Origin: an uncultured Ruminococcus sp.
Lineage (GTDB): Bacteria > Bacillota > Clostridia > Oscillospirales > CAG-382
Assembly: GCA_902772845.1 (NCBI GenBank)
Contig: CACYCI010000082.1
Span: 1-34,717, forward strand
Direction of reading: 5' to 3'
DNA: 34,717 nt
In this document: one piece after another, positions 24,128 through 32,633 of the stretch
How positions within the stretch are numbered: the first letter of the stretch is position 1
How the letters are laid out: each line of letters starts with the position of its first letter
Notes under the pieces: model-generated
The model's database searches: none
Seen by the model: only the letters and a program-made list of their open reading frames with translations
What the model was told of the DNA's origin: nothing
Position numbers and translations under genes: made by a program

Positions 24128-24544
24128 TCAAAAATCGTTGGCGTGCAGGACAATGTCCGTCACCATAAGATCCCGCGTCATGTATACTTCCGCCACGTCG
24201 AAACGGCGGATCCTGACGCGCCTGTTTATCTGACGGCGCAGCAGCGGCGAATAGACCGGCAGCGCGCCGTTTTGTAATTGCTCGTATTCAAAACCTGCGG
24301 CGGCGCTCTTTATACGCGCTTTTTTCTTTGCGTCGACCGCCTCCGCCGGAGTGCCGAAACCTGCGCCCGAGCGCGTTTTCACTTCCACAAAAGAAAGCAC
24401 GCCTCTGCGGAACGCCACTATGTCGAGCTCGCCTCCGTTGGTCGCGTAATTGCGCGCCACCACCCGCCAGCCGCGGCGAATGAGATAACGCTCTACCGCG
24501 TCCTCACCAGCTTTGCCAAATGTCGAACTGTTCAATCGCGTCAC
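24128..24544 (-). CDS. YraN/UPF0102 family nuclease-like protein
   Basis: The 138-residue protein matches the UPF0102 family, which has a restriction-endonuclease-like (Holliday-junction-resolvase-like) fold. Visible signatures are GKAGEDAVERYLIRRGW, NYATNGGELDIVA with the acidic GELD motif, and FVEVKTRSG with the ExK motif. The role is not established. The start is uncertain: GTG at 24544 has no good ribosome binding site, while a TTG at 24535 has AGGTG six bases upstream. Either way it begins 32-41 bases inside rnhB, which is the usual neighbour of yraN in bacteria. Confidence 0.87.
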   Translation of the reverse strand: MTRLNSSTFGKAGEDAVERYLIRRGWRVVARNYATNGGELDIVAFRRGVLSFVEVKTRSGAGFGTPAEAVDAKKKARIKSAAAGFEYEQLQNGALPVYSPLLRRQINRRVRIRRFDVAEVYMTRDLMVTDIVLHANDF

Positions 24545-25139
24545 CTAAAGTCTTGCGCAAAAACGACTTCCTGTGGACCGGCGCGGGGCCGTTCTTAAGT
24601 ATGGCCGCTTTGTGCTGTTTTGTCGCATAGCCCTTGTTCTTTGTGAAATTATAGCCGGGGTAAAACTTGTCCATCTCTTCGCAATAGCGGTCGCGTTCGA
24701 CCTTTGCAAGTATCGAAGCCGCCGCTATGGAAGGCGACTTGGCGTCGCCCTTTATCACCGGAACGGCGCGTATGTTGAAATCGCGCGCGACGTTGCCGTC
24801 GATAAGCGCAAGGTCGGGCGATTTCCTCAGCCCGGCTATGGCGCGGCGCATGGCGAGCATGGACGCGTTCAGGATGTTTATCGCCTCTATTTCGTAGACT
24901 TCGGCGTGAGCCACGGCAAAGTCCAACGCTTCGGCGCGGATAATGTCGTATAGCTCGTCGCGCTTTGCGGGTTTAAGGCGTTTGGAATCGTCGAGCCCGT
25001 CTATGACAAGCCCCACGGGCAGTATCACCGCCGCGGCAAATACCGGCCCGGCGAGCGGACCGCGCCCGGCTTCGTCACAGCCGCAGATCAGTTTTGCGCC
25101 TTCGGAATAGTATTTCTTTTCTATTTCCCAGTCAAGCAT
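24504..25139 (-). CDS. rnhB: Ribonuclease HII
   Basis: RNase HII removes ribonucleotides from DNA and RNA-DNA hybrids. The 211-residue enzyme has the signature CDEAGRGPLAGPV with Asp22 and Glu23, DSKRLKPAKRDEL, then IDGN and GDAKSPSIAAASILAKVERD, which contain the remaining acidic and serine motifs. GGAG lies 8 bases before the ATG at 25139. It starts 28 bases after the P-type-ATPase-like gene and overlaps yraN. Length is typical. Confidence 0.95.
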   Translation of the reverse strand: MLDWEIEKKYYSEGAKLICGCDEAGRGPLAGPVFAAAVILPVGLVIDGLDDSKRLKPAKRDELYDIIRAEALDFAVAHAEVYEIEAINILNASMLAMRRAIAGLRKSPDLALIDGNVARDFNIRAVPVIKGDAKSPSIAAASILAKVERDRYCEEMDKFYPGYNFTKNKGYATKQHKAAILKNGPAPVHRKSFLRKTLGDAIEQFDIWQSW

Positions 25140-25167
25140 TGCCGTTACTCCTTTTGATATTATTTTG

Positions 25168-27669
25168 TCAGAACAGGAACGATACCGCCCCCACCGGTAT
25201 CAGCCACATGAGCTGGAACACGGCGGGATACCACGACGGAAGGCCGGTCAGCTGCCCCGTCAGCGCCAGGAACAGCGAAACGAAGAACGCCACTCCGAGC
25301 GAAAGCATATTGATTATTCCGTTCGCCTTGGTCACGTGGCGGACTTTGTCGCAAACTATGAACATCTTCAAGAAGGTGTGCAGCGAAGCGTTTGCAACTA
25401 TGCCGGAATCGACGCGTTCGCATTCGGCGTCGACGTCGCTGACGTCGCCTGCCTTGAGTATGGAGATCGGAGTCTTTTTGAATTTTACCGAGCGTTCGAT
25501 AAGGTCGCCGGTTATGTTGGGGTCGGTCGTCTTTATGCCGACGCACATTCCCGCCTTGTAAAGGTCGCGCAGCAGGGAATTGAATTGCGGATTGATATGG
25601 TATTTGATATACACCTTTGCAATAAGGTGCCCGCCCTTTATGACGAACATCACCGAGCCGTTCTTCTTTTCGAACGCGGCGTCGGAGCTGTCATAGGGCG
25701 CGTCGTAGCGGTAGCGGCGCATATATTCGCGCTTGCCCAGAAACATCTCGTTGCCGTTGATCACCACGCAGATCCCGTCGGGAGCGGATTCTATAAGCCG
25801 CGCCGCCTGGGGGACCTGGACTCCGCCCGTGATCATGTTGCCGGTCACGGTCTTCAGCGGACCGCCCACATAGGCGAACACTTCGGCAACGTCGTAAAGT
25901 ATGCGGTCTATGCGGTTATCGCCGTAGACCTTGACGGAAGTGATCTTCACCAGGTTGGAAGGGTATACTTCGATATCCGAAAAAGATATGACGCTGGAAT
26001 CGGCGTATTCCTCGCCCACGGCGTTGCCTATAAACGCCGACCCGTTGCGCTTGCCTATGAGGTTGGCTTTTATAACAGGAAGCGAGATTATGAACAGCGA
26101 AGACACCGGCAGCGCAAAGCAAAGCAGCTGTATGCCCTGCGTCACGCTCTGATAGACGGGATCACCGCTCAGCGCCTTGTAAACGGTCAGCCCCACCGCC
26201 GCAACGAACGAAAGCAGTATCGCAAAGCCGGAAAGCGATTCGCTTTCGGGGCGGGTGTGCAGACGGCGGAAGAAGCCGTCGACGAACGCGGTCTTGCGGG
26301 TGGTGTATATTTCGGAATCGTCAAACAGATATTTGTAGAATTCGATCGCCTCTTTGGTGTCGCCTTTAAGCTGCTGCGCCACGTATTTGGCGCGGGTGGA
26401 AGCCACTACCTTAAAGCAGTGGTAGTCCTTGCGGCATTCGAGATATTTTATCAGCGCACAGCAGACTCCGCAAACTGCGCAAGGCAGACAGAACAGGCCA
26501 AGATCCGCGCGCGGATGCATGAAAGCGGTCACGGCGGTGTGCGCCGCGGCTGCCGCGAACAGCGTAAAGAACACCGATTCACCGCACGGCTTGCCGGTGA
26601 AAAGACCTATGCAGCCCTTTTTGATGCTGTCTAAAAGGGTGATCGCCATAAAGCAAAGCACCTGAAAATCCACCAGCAGGTACAGTATGCCGAACCTGCC
26701 CGGGCGGATGTATACCGAATGAGCCGAAGAATCCGGCGAAGCCAGCTCAAGATACAGCACTCCGAGGCAAAGGACGAACGATATTATCAGCTTGCCCAGC
26801 GCGCTTCGAGTCGCTTTTGTGAGCATTTCCTGTATTTCGCTGTTTTGCGATTTGTCTACGTATTCATAAGCGGGGCGCGCCGCTTTTTCTTTTGCCTTTA
26901 TGCCGAACTTTTTGGGAGCTTTCTTTTCGGGCTCGTACTGTTCTTCGGCGCCTTTTTTGCCTATATTCAGGACTCGCAGCAGATCCTTGTCCTTTTCGTC
27001 CATTTCGGGGGTGGATTGCTCCGCCGGCTTTACCGCCGGCTTGTCGTTGATCAGCGGTATCTGGCGGGTGTCGCTGTTGTCCGTAAAATCCAGCTCGCCG
27101 CTTTCGATCTTTTCGGAAAGAGCGCCGTAGTCTTCGTCAAAGTCCGCCACGGGTTTGTTCACACCCTCGGTGTCTATCATTATGGTGTCGTCAAATCCCG
27201 AAAAGTGTTGCTGATGTTCGCGCTCGGGGCGGTCGTTGCCGTCTGACAAAGTAAAGTGCGCGTCCGGGTTTTCGGTCTCCAGCTCGCTGCGTTCTTTAAG
27301 ATCGTTTTCGGTGGCGAAATTTATAAGGTTGTAAAGCTCTTCCACCTTGCGGCTCTTCTTGCGGCTTTCCAGCGAACGGTAAACGCTGAAAAGCTCTTTG
27401 TCGTTCGCCATGGAATTTTCGAGCGATTCGCGTATGGAATCGGTAGACGTCTTTTTGTCCGCCACGGTGATCTTCTGCGAATACCTGCCTATAAGCTCGT
27501 CGGTCTCGCAGCCGACGCCCGCCGCGGGCGTGTCTTCGCGTTCAAATACTTTTTCTGCTTTGGGCGGTTCTTCTTTGGGAGGTTCTTTATATTCGGCGAG
27601 CAGCTGCTTCTCGTTTTCGGCGGCGGCGGCTTCGAGTATGTCGTTGATGTTGAACTTTTGCTTTTCCAT
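25168..27669 (-). CDS. P-type-ATPase-like membrane protein lacking the catalytic DKTGT motif
   Basis: An 833-residue protein. Residues 1-285 are charged, acidic and probably disordered. Eight hydrophobic segments follow at about 290-311, 326-347, 363-384, 388-411, 478-500, 509-535, 784-805 and 811-832, the 6+2 pattern of heavy-metal P-type ATPases. After segment 6, LPVSSLFIISLPV and AFIGNAVGEEYADSSVISFS align with the region running into DKTGTLT, but residues 561-570 read ISFSDIEVYP, so the phosphorylated Asp and TGT are lost. Further on AGMCVGIKTTDPNITGD (706-722) stands for the usual TGDN segment and GDVSDVDAECERVDSGIVA (741-759) for GDGxNDAPAL...VGIA. A catalytically dead relative is the best reading; function unknown. 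GGAG 9-10 bases before the ATG. It lies between rlmB and rnhB in one operon. Confidence 0.75.
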   Translation of the reverse strand: MEKQKFNINDILEAAAAENEKQLLAEYKEPPKEEPPKAEKVFEREDTPAAGVGCETDELIGRYSQKITVADKKTSTDSIRESLENSMANDKELFSVYRSLESRKKSRKVEELYNLINFATENDLKERSELETENPDAHFTLSDGNDRPEREHQQHFSGFDDTIMIDTEGVNKPVADFDEDYGALSEKIESGELDFTDNSDTRQIPLINDKPAVKPAEQSTPEMDEKDKDLLRVLNIGKKGAEEQYEPEKKAPKKFGIKAKEKAARPAYEYVDKSQNSEIQEMLTKATRSALGKLIISFVLCLGVLYLELASPDSSAHSVYIRPGRFGILYLLVDFQVLCFMAITLLDSIKKGCIGLFTGKPCGESVFFTLFAAAAAHTAVTAFMHPRADLGLFCLPCAVCGVCCALIKYLECRKDYHCFKVVASTRAKYVAQQLKGDTKEAIEFYKYLFDDSEIYTTRKTAFVDGFFRRLHTRPESESLSGFAILLSFVAAVGLTVYKALSGDPVYQSVTQGIQLLCFALPVSSLFIISLPVIKANLIGKRNGSAFIGNAVGEEYADSSVISFSDIEVYPSNLVKITSVKVYGDNRIDRILYDVAEVFAYVGGPLKTVTGNMITGGVQVPQAARLIESAPDGICVVINGNEMFLGKREYMRRYRYDAPYDSSDAAFEKKNGSVMFVIKGGHLIAKVYIKYHINPQFNSLLRDLYKAGMCVGIKTTDPNITGDLIERSVKFKKTPISILKAGDVSDVDAECERVDSGIVANASLHTFLKMFIVCDKVRHVTKANGIINMLSLGVAFFVSLFLALTGQLTGLPSWYPAVFQLMWLIPVGAVSFLF

Positions 27670-27684
27670 AAGCGGTCTCTCCTT

Positions 27685-28431
27685 TTAAGAGTGTCTGCGC
27701 CTTGCGGCTTCGAACAGGATTATCGCCGCCGCGGCGGAAACGTTGAGCGAATTGAGCTTGCCGTACATCGGGACTGAAACGGTGAAATCGCTCTTTTCGC
27801 GCACAAGACGGCTCACTCCGCCGCCTTCGCTTCCCAGCACGAACGCCGCGCTGCCCGAAAGATCGCATTCGTAGATCGAGCTTCCGTCCGCTTCTGCGGC
27901 GAATATCCACACGCCGCGCTCTTTCAGCTCGTCAAGGGTCTGCGCTATGTTGGCGACCTTGCACACCGGAACGTGCGCGTCCGCGCCTGCCGCGGCTTTG
28001 GAAGCTATGCTCCCCATAGCCGCCGCGTTCCGCTTGGGGATTATCACTCCGTGGGCGCCGGCGCATTCGGCGCTGCGGATCACGGCGCCCAGATTGTGCG
28101 GGTCGTTTATATGATCGAGCACCACTATGAACGGCGGCTCGCCTTTTTGATTTGCCAGTGCAAAAATATCGTCCAGTCCGGCGTATTCGCGTTCCGGCAC
28201 CAGCGCCACAACGCCTTGATTGTGCGGGGAATACTGATCCAGGCGCTGCCGCGACGCTTCCACCACGGGGATCCCTGCGGCGACCGCGCGCGCCACTATG
28301 ACCGAAAGCGTGGCGTCCCTGCCGCCGCTTTTTACAAGCAGTTTGTCAACGGCTCTGCCGCTTGCCAAAAGCTCGCTCACGGCGTTTCTGCCGCACACCG
28401 CGCCGGAATCTTTTTCTGAATATTCAGCCAT
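27685..28431 (-). CDS. rlmB: TrmH/SpoU-family 23S rRNA (guanosine-2'-O-) methyltransferase
   Basis: The 248-residue protein has an N-terminal substrate-binding domain (CGRNAVSELL) and a C-terminal SPOUT domain with the deep knot. Motif 1 is LDHINDPHNLGAVIRSAECA, motif 2 FVLGSEGGGVSRLV, and motif 3 LNSLNVSAAAAIILFEAARR. RlmB methylates G2251 in the peptidyl transferase loop; other TrmH-type targets cannot be excluded. I use the ATG at 28431, with AAGGA nine bases upstream; an ATG at 28455 would add eight residues but lies too close to the promoter. It heads the operon rlmB - P-type-like - rnhB - yraN - thrC. Confidence 0.9.
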   Translation of the reverse strand: MAEYSEKDSGAVCGRNAVSELLASGRAVDKLLVKSGGRDATLSVIVARAVAAGIPVVEASRQRLDQYSPHNQGVVALVPEREYAGLDDIFALANQKGEPPFIVVLDHINDPHNLGAVIRSAECAGAHGVIIPKRNAAAMGSIASKAAAGADAHVPVCKVANIAQTLDELKERGVWIFAAEADGSSIYECDLSGSAAFVLGSEGGGVSRLVREKSDFTVSVPMYGKLNSLNVSAAAAIILFEAARRRHS

Positions 28432-28469
28432 ACGGGCAATTCCTTCTTTACACATATATATTCTGAATA

Positions 28470-28498
28470 ATTATATCACACATTTCCGCATTTGTCTA
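28470..28498 (-). promoter_or_regulatory. Promoter of the rlmB-thrC operon
   Basis: On the minus strand TAGACA (28498-28493), 17 bases, TATAAT (28475-28470), with TGA directly before the -10, an extended -10 element. It begins just after the T tail of the upstream terminator. Confidence 0.85.
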
Positions 28499-28510
28499 CA
28501 TTTTTATAAT

Positions 28511-28551
28511 AAAAAACAAAAATCCCGCAAGCCGCCGTAACGGCTTGCGGG
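28511..28551 (-). terminator. Terminator of solute-binding protein gene 1
   Basis: An 11-bp perfect stem (28524-28534 with 28541-28551), 6-base loop, and on the minus strand the tail ATTTTTGTTTTTT (28523-28511). It ends the gene with stop at 28578. Confidence 0.93.
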
Positions 28552-28577
28552 AGATGATTTCGGGGTGCGTATACGGT

Positions 28578-30152
28578 TCAGTCTTTATCCAGCGTGAAAT
28601 ACTCTTTCAAAGCGTCCACGTCGTTCTGGAAAGCGTTTACATAGGAATCGTAAAGCGAAACGAACTCTTTCGACCCTTTGGCCTGAATGAGCTCTATGAG
28701 CATGTTGTTCATGGTGTGCCCGCCGCTCTTGCCTATCTGGAAGATCGCACCGAGTTCGCAGCCGCGGGCTTCAAAAATGAGGTCGAGCATGGCTTCGGAT
28801 TCTTCTTTGGTAAGCTTCTGGTTCTTGAGCATCTTTTCGTAGAAGTTGAAAGCCAGAGAATCGGGATACATTGACCACGAGTAATAACCCATGACGTCGA
28901 ACACCGCCGCCGCGAATTCCGCGCCCTCTTTGTCGAGGTTGGTGGCTATGCAGTACGCGTTGGTGGTCCAGGTGTTTATGAGCGAATAGTAATAATCCTG
29001 ATCCGCCGTGTATTTGGGAACGGGGAGAATGCCGAACGGATCTTCCATGTTCAGCTCGACCGCGGTGTCTATGCCGCCGGAATAGAACAGGCAGCGGCCT
29101 TCTTCGAATGCCTGACGGAGCAGGACCATGGGCCACTGTGCAAGACTGAACAGATCGTTGCCGCTTACGTAAGAGCTGTCGTTCATGAGCTCGAGCACCT
29201 TGTTCACGGTGTTGATAGTGGTCTCGTTGTTCAAGGAAAGCTGAGGGAATCCGTCGGGATCGGGCGAAAGCTCGCGCGCGCCGGAACCGTAGACCATGGA
29301 ATACATATCGTCGTTCTGGCCTGCCCAGCCGAATTTCTGAGCGTAAGCGACTTTGGCGTCGACTTCTTCGTGAGGCATGGCTCTGGAATATTCTATGGCT
29401 TTGTCTATAGTCCAGGTGCCGTTCTGAGCGAGCGTGATGGGGTCGTCAAGACCGAGGTCTTTTATAAGACGCGTGTTGTAATACACGCAGGGCGTCGAGC
29501 CCTTATTGTTCAGGCCCACGTCGCCTATGGTGAAATAAAGCTGGTTGGCTATTGTCACGGTCTCGTTGAAATACTGTTCCCACCAGGGATTTTCGGGGTT
29601 GAAGTTGTTGAGCGCGTTGAGATCCCAAAGGTAGTTGGAGGTCGCCAGCGTTCCGCAGTCGTAAAGGCATATGCTAAGCAGACTGTAATTCGGGTTGCCT
29701 TCGGATATTATCTCGTTCACTTTCCTAATGGAAGCGCCGCCGAAACGGTCCGCCGCATGGAAATACTCTTCGGTCACGGTCACGCCGAGCGCGTCGAAGA
29801 CGTTGTCGTTGCGTTTCTTTATCGCCGAATTGACGGTCTCGGGCATGGCTTCTTCGGTAACGTCTGTGTTATAAACGAATTCGGAAAGCGCGGTGGGGTT
29901 CACGCCGAAAGTGAGGATCTTGAAGGTCCTGCCGGAATAATCGCTGCCTTTGTAGATATCGGGATTTTCGAGTATCTTTTGTATCGGATCTTCTTCCGAA
30001 ACGGGTTCGGCGCTTGCTTCCTGCGAAACCGGTTCGGCGTTGCTCTGAGTGCTTGCGGGTTCGCTCTTGTCTTCTTCTTTGCCGCCGCCGCAAGCCGCAA
30101 AAGAAAGCGCGGCTATCGCCAGGCAAAGAATAAGCGCTATGATTCTTTTCAT
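28578..30152 (-). CDS. Extracellular solute-binding lipoprotein, family 1-like (paralogue 1)
   Basis: A 524-residue lipoprotein: Lys-Arg start, hydrophobic core and lipobox FAAC with Cys21, then a Ser/Glu/Pro-rich linker of about 30 residues with repeated (S/A)EPVS units. The mature part resembles ABC sugar-binding proteins, with FGILPVPKYTADQDYYYSL and SLINTWTTNAYCIATN in the second lobe. It is colinear with the neighbouring paralogue, sharing blocks such as YSGRTFKI, MPETVN and FEARGCELG. No permease genes are adjacent, so the partner transporter and ligand are unknown. GAGGTGAT with an 8-base spacer precedes the ATG. It has its own promoter and terminator. Confidence 0.88.
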   Translation of the reverse strand: MKRIIALILCLAIAALSFAACGGGKEEDKSEPASTQSNAEPVSQEASAEPVSEEDPIQKILENPDIYKGSDYSGRTFKILTFGVNPTALSEFVYNTDVTEEAMPETVNSAIKKRNDNVFDALGVTVTEEYFHAADRFGGASIRKVNEIISEGNPNYSLLSICLYDCGTLATSNYLWDLNALNNFNPENPWWEQYFNETVTIANQLYFTIGDVGLNNKGSTPCVYYNTRLIKDLGLDDPITLAQNGTWTIDKAIEYSRAMPHEEVDAKVAYAQKFGWAGQNDDMYSMVYGSGARELSPDPDGFPQLSLNNETTINTVNKVLELMNDSSYVSGNDLFSLAQWPMVLLRQAFEEGRCLFYSGGIDTAVELNMEDPFGILPVPKYTADQDYYYSLINTWTTNAYCIATNLDKEGAEFAAAVFDVMGYYSWSMYPDSLAFNFYEKMLKNQKLTKEESEAMLDLIFEARGCELGAIFQIGKSGGHTMNNMLIELIQAKGSKEFVSLYDSYVNAFQNDVDALKEYFTLDKD

Positions 30153-30192
30153 TTTAATAGATCACCTCATAAGATTATTTTGAGTTATATCT

Positions 30193-30221
30193 ATTATAGC
30201 ACAACGTTTTTCGTTTGTCAT
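30193..30221 (-). promoter_or_regulatory. Promoter of solute-binding protein gene 1
   Basis: On the minus strand ATGACA (30221-30216), 17 bases, TATAAT (30198-30193), 41 bases before the start codon. It lies directly after the upstream paralogue's terminator. Confidence 0.8.
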
Positions 30222-30231
30222 CATATTTTTT

Positions 30232-30276
30232 TAAAAAAAGCAAAAAAAGCGGAGCGGACGTTCATGCCCGCCCCGC
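30232..30276 (-). terminator. Terminator of solute-binding protein gene 2
   Basis: On the minus strand an 11-bp stem with two G-U pairs (30276-30266 with 30259-30249), 6-base loop, then seven T, GC and a second T run. It follows the stop at 30294 by 17 bases. Confidence 0.9.
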
Positions 30277-30293
30277 AAATATGATCGCCGGCG

Positions 30294-31871
30294 TTATTCT
30301 ATATTGTTTTTGAAATATTCGTTCAGATCTTCGGTATCTGTCTCGAACGAATTGCGGTATTTGTCGTACAGCGAAGTGAACTGCTGCGCCCCTTTGCTTT
30401 TGAGCAGCTCTATAAGCATTTCGTTCACGGTGACTCCGGCGGTGTGCTTGCCTATCTGGAATATCGAGCCCAGCTCGCAGCCGCGCGCTTCAAAAATGAG
30501 GTCGAGCATGGCTTCGGAATCCTCTCTGGCGAGCTTCTGGTTCTTTATCATTTTTTCGTAGTAGTTGTACGCCAGCGAATCCGGGTATTTGGACCACGAA
30601 TAGAAGCCCATTACGTCCATGACTGCCGCGGCAAATTCCGCGTCCTCTTCGCCGAGATTGGTGGCGATGCAGTACGCGTTGGAAGTCCAGGTGTTCACCA
30701 GCGAATAGTAATGCTCCTGCTCCGCCGTCAGCTTGGGCACGGGCAGTATGCCGAACACGGAATCCATATCGAAACGCGCCGCGAGATATATGCTGCCGGA
30801 ATAGAACAGGCAACGGTCTTCTTCGAACGCGTCTACGAGCAGTTCCATGGGAGTGTTCGAAAGCACGAACAGGTCGTTGCCGCTGACGTAAGAACTGTCG
30901 GTCATCAGCGTGATTATCTTGTTTATGGTGTTGATGGCGGTCTCGGTGTTGACCGCAAGCTCCAGATATTCTTCGCTGTCGCGTTCGAGTATGCGTGTGC
31001 CGGAGCCGTACATCATGGCGTACACGTCGTCGTACTGGCCCGACCAGCCGAAAGTCCCTTTATACTTTTCTGTGGCAGGAAGATCTTCGGTGGGCGCCAT
31101 CGACCTGGAATATTCCAAAGCTTTGTCTATGGTCCATTCTCCGCGGTTCGCTATGTTTATGGGGTCTTCAAGACCGAGGTCTTGTATAAGTTTGGTGTTG
31201 TAATAGACCACGGGCGTCGAGCCCTTCATGTTGGTGCCCATGTCGCCGGTGGTGAAGAAGAGCTGCCCGGCGATCTCCACGCTTTCGTTGAAATACTGTT
31301 CCCACCACGGATTTTTTGTATTGATGTTCACAAGCGAGTTCAGATCCCAAAGGTAGCCGTCGAGCGCGAGCGTGCCGCAGTCGTACAGACAAATAGAAAG
31401 CATACTGTACGAATCGTCGCCGTCGCTGATGAGCTGATTGACTTTTCTTATCGAAGTCCCGCCGTAACGGTCGGCCGCCTGGAAATACTCGTCTTCGATC
31501 GTAACGCCCAGGGCGTCGTAAACGTTGTCGTTGCGCTTCTTTATGGCCAGATTGACCGTTTCGGGCATGGCTTCTTCCGAAGCATCCGGGTTATACACGA
31601 ATTCCGAAGGAGCCGAACTGCCGGTGTTGAAGGTGATTATCTTGAACGTCCTTCCGGAATAATCCGTACCTTTGTAAATATCGGGATCGTTGAGTATCTT
31701 CTGTATCTCGTCGACAGAAGTCTCTTCGGATATGGGCTCTGCCTGCGATCCGCCGGTTTCGCTTTCCACTATACTGTATTCGGGCGCGCTTTCTTCGGCT
31801 TTGCCGCCGCATGATACGAATGCGATCGCGGCTAACGCGACGCAGAGGATGAGTGCGATGAGTTTTTTCAT
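30294..31871 (-). CDS. Extracellular solute-binding lipoprotein, family 1-like (paralogue 2)
   Basis: A 525-residue lipoprotein with signal peptide and lipobox FVSC (Cys21), then an acidic Ser/Glu linker shorter in repeats than that of its neighbour. It matches paralogue 1 along its full length, for example IQKILNDPDIYKGTDYSGRT, VNLAIKKRNDNVYDALGVT, SSYVSGNDLF and FEARGCELGSIFQIGK. Differences concentrate in the linker and in surface segments, for example near residues 250-330, as expected if ligand preference has diverged. AAAGGGG is about 10 bases before the ATG. No clear promoter is visible in the 54 bases after the upstream terminator, so its transcription start is unclear. Confidence 0.88.
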   Translation of the reverse strand: MKKLIALILCVALAAIAFVSCGGKAEESAPEYSIVESETGGSQAEPISEETSVDEIQKILNDPDIYKGTDYSGRTFKIITFNTGSSAPSEFVYNPDASEEAMPETVNLAIKKRNDNVYDALGVTIEDEYFQAADRYGGTSIRKVNQLISDGDDSYSMLSICLYDCGTLALDGYLWDLNSLVNINTKNPWWEQYFNESVEIAGQLFFTTGDMGTNMKGSTPVVYYNTKLIQDLGLEDPINIANRGEWTIDKALEYSRSMAPTEDLPATEKYKGTFGWSGQYDDVYAMMYGSGTRILERDSEEYLELAVNTETAINTINKIITLMTDSSYVSGNDLFVLSNTPMELLVDAFEEDRCLFYSGSIYLAARFDMDSVFGILPVPKLTAEQEHYYSLVNTWTSNAYCIATNLGEEDAEFAAAVMDVMGFYSWSKYPDSLAYNYYEKMIKNQKLAREDSEAMLDLIFEARGCELGSIFQIGKHTAGVTVNEMLIELLKSKGAQQFTSLYDKYRNSFETDTEDLNEYFKNNIE

Positions 31872-31907
31872 ACTTTCGGGTCCCCTTTCAGCTTAATTTG
31901 GTCCGCT

Positions 31908-31954
31908 TGCGCGGAAAGAAAAAGCAATGCCGAAAGCTTGCGCTTTTCGGCATT
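31908..31954 (-). terminator. Terminator of the DUF6935-QueG-like unit
   Basis: Arms AATGCCGAAA(A)GC and GCTTTCGGCATT at 31926-31954 pair around GCAA with one bulged A. On the minus strand GCTTTTTCTTT follows. The stop of the preceding gene is at 31965. Confidence 0.85.
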
Positions 31955-31964
31955 GATATGGGAA

Positions 31965-32624
31965 TTACCGCCTAAAAGCGATATATTCGCGTGTGAGCGG
32001 ACACGCTTTCATACACAGTCCGCAGACGGCTCCGCGGCCTTCGTCGCGGAAATTCTTCATGTGATCCGAGCATTTCTTGGGGTCGCAGCCGCTTTCCGCG
32101 TCCAGCGCGCCCGCGGGGCACGCTTTTATGCAGACGTCACAGCCGGCGCAGATATCTGCCTTGCCGGCAGCGGCGGACGGAGCGAGCGGAAGATCCGTGA
32201 GCACCGTGGCGAGCCGTACGCAAGGGCCGAAACGCGGGTGCAGAAGCAGAGCGTTTTTGCCGATCTGCCCGACGCCGGAAAGCACGGCAGCGGTCTTGTG
32301 CGGAAATACGCCGTGATATTTGTTCCCCGGCACGCTTTGCGAAGCGGCGACCGGCAGCGCGTACGCGCCTTTCGATTCAATGAAAGCGGCGGCGTCGAGC
32401 GCAAGCTGATCCAGCCGCGCGTTGACCGCGCGGTAATGCTGAAAATAGATCATGCCCGGGCGGTCGGTTATGGTGGCGATCACCGCGCGCGAAAGCGCTT
32501 TTACAATAGTCACAGCATAGCCGTATTGCGGGAACCCGGCGGCTGCTGAACCGCCGAGCGCGCAAAAACCGCAGTCGTCCGCCCCGTGCGACAGCAGCAG
32601 AGCTTTCAGCTCGGATTCATACAT
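31965..32624 (-). CDS. Small QueG-like 4Fe-4S double-cluster protein
   Basis: The 219-residue protein resembles the core of epoxyqueuosine reductase (QueG): GVGQIGKNALLLHPRFGPCV (117-136) is the conserved central block, and two cluster motifs follow, CAGCDVCIKACP (159-170) and CGLCMKACP (201-209), with Cys185 between. It lacks the C-terminal HEAT-repeat part of true QueG (about 380 residues) and the N-terminus is short, so it is better called a QueG-related ferredoxin-type protein; substrate unknown. It starts nine bases after the DUF6935-like gene and is probably co-transcribed with it. The ribosome binding site is poor. Confidence 0.8.
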   Translation of the reverse strand: MYESELKALLLSHGADDCGFCALGGSAAAGFPQYGYAVTIVKALSRAVIATITDRPGMIYFQHYRAVNARLDQLALDAAAFIESKGAYALPVAASQSVPGNKYHGVFPHKTAAVLSGVGQIGKNALLLHPRFGPCVRLATVLTDLPLAPSAAAGKADICAGCDVCIKACPAGALDAESGCDPKKCSDHMKNFRDEGRGAVCGLCMKACPLTREYIAFRR

Positions 32625-32633
32625 TTTACGTTA

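Noticed and set aside
22669..24128. T-box or leader control of the thrC operon
   Set aside because: No long leader exists before thrC; it starts within or beside yraN, and the operon promoter lies before rlmB with a short leader.
30444..31814. Long plus-strand frame opposite solute-binding paralogue 2, with a similar one opposite paralogue 1 (29370-30284)
   Set aside because: The two antisense frames resemble one another only because the sense genes are paralogues; no motifs or translation signals support them.
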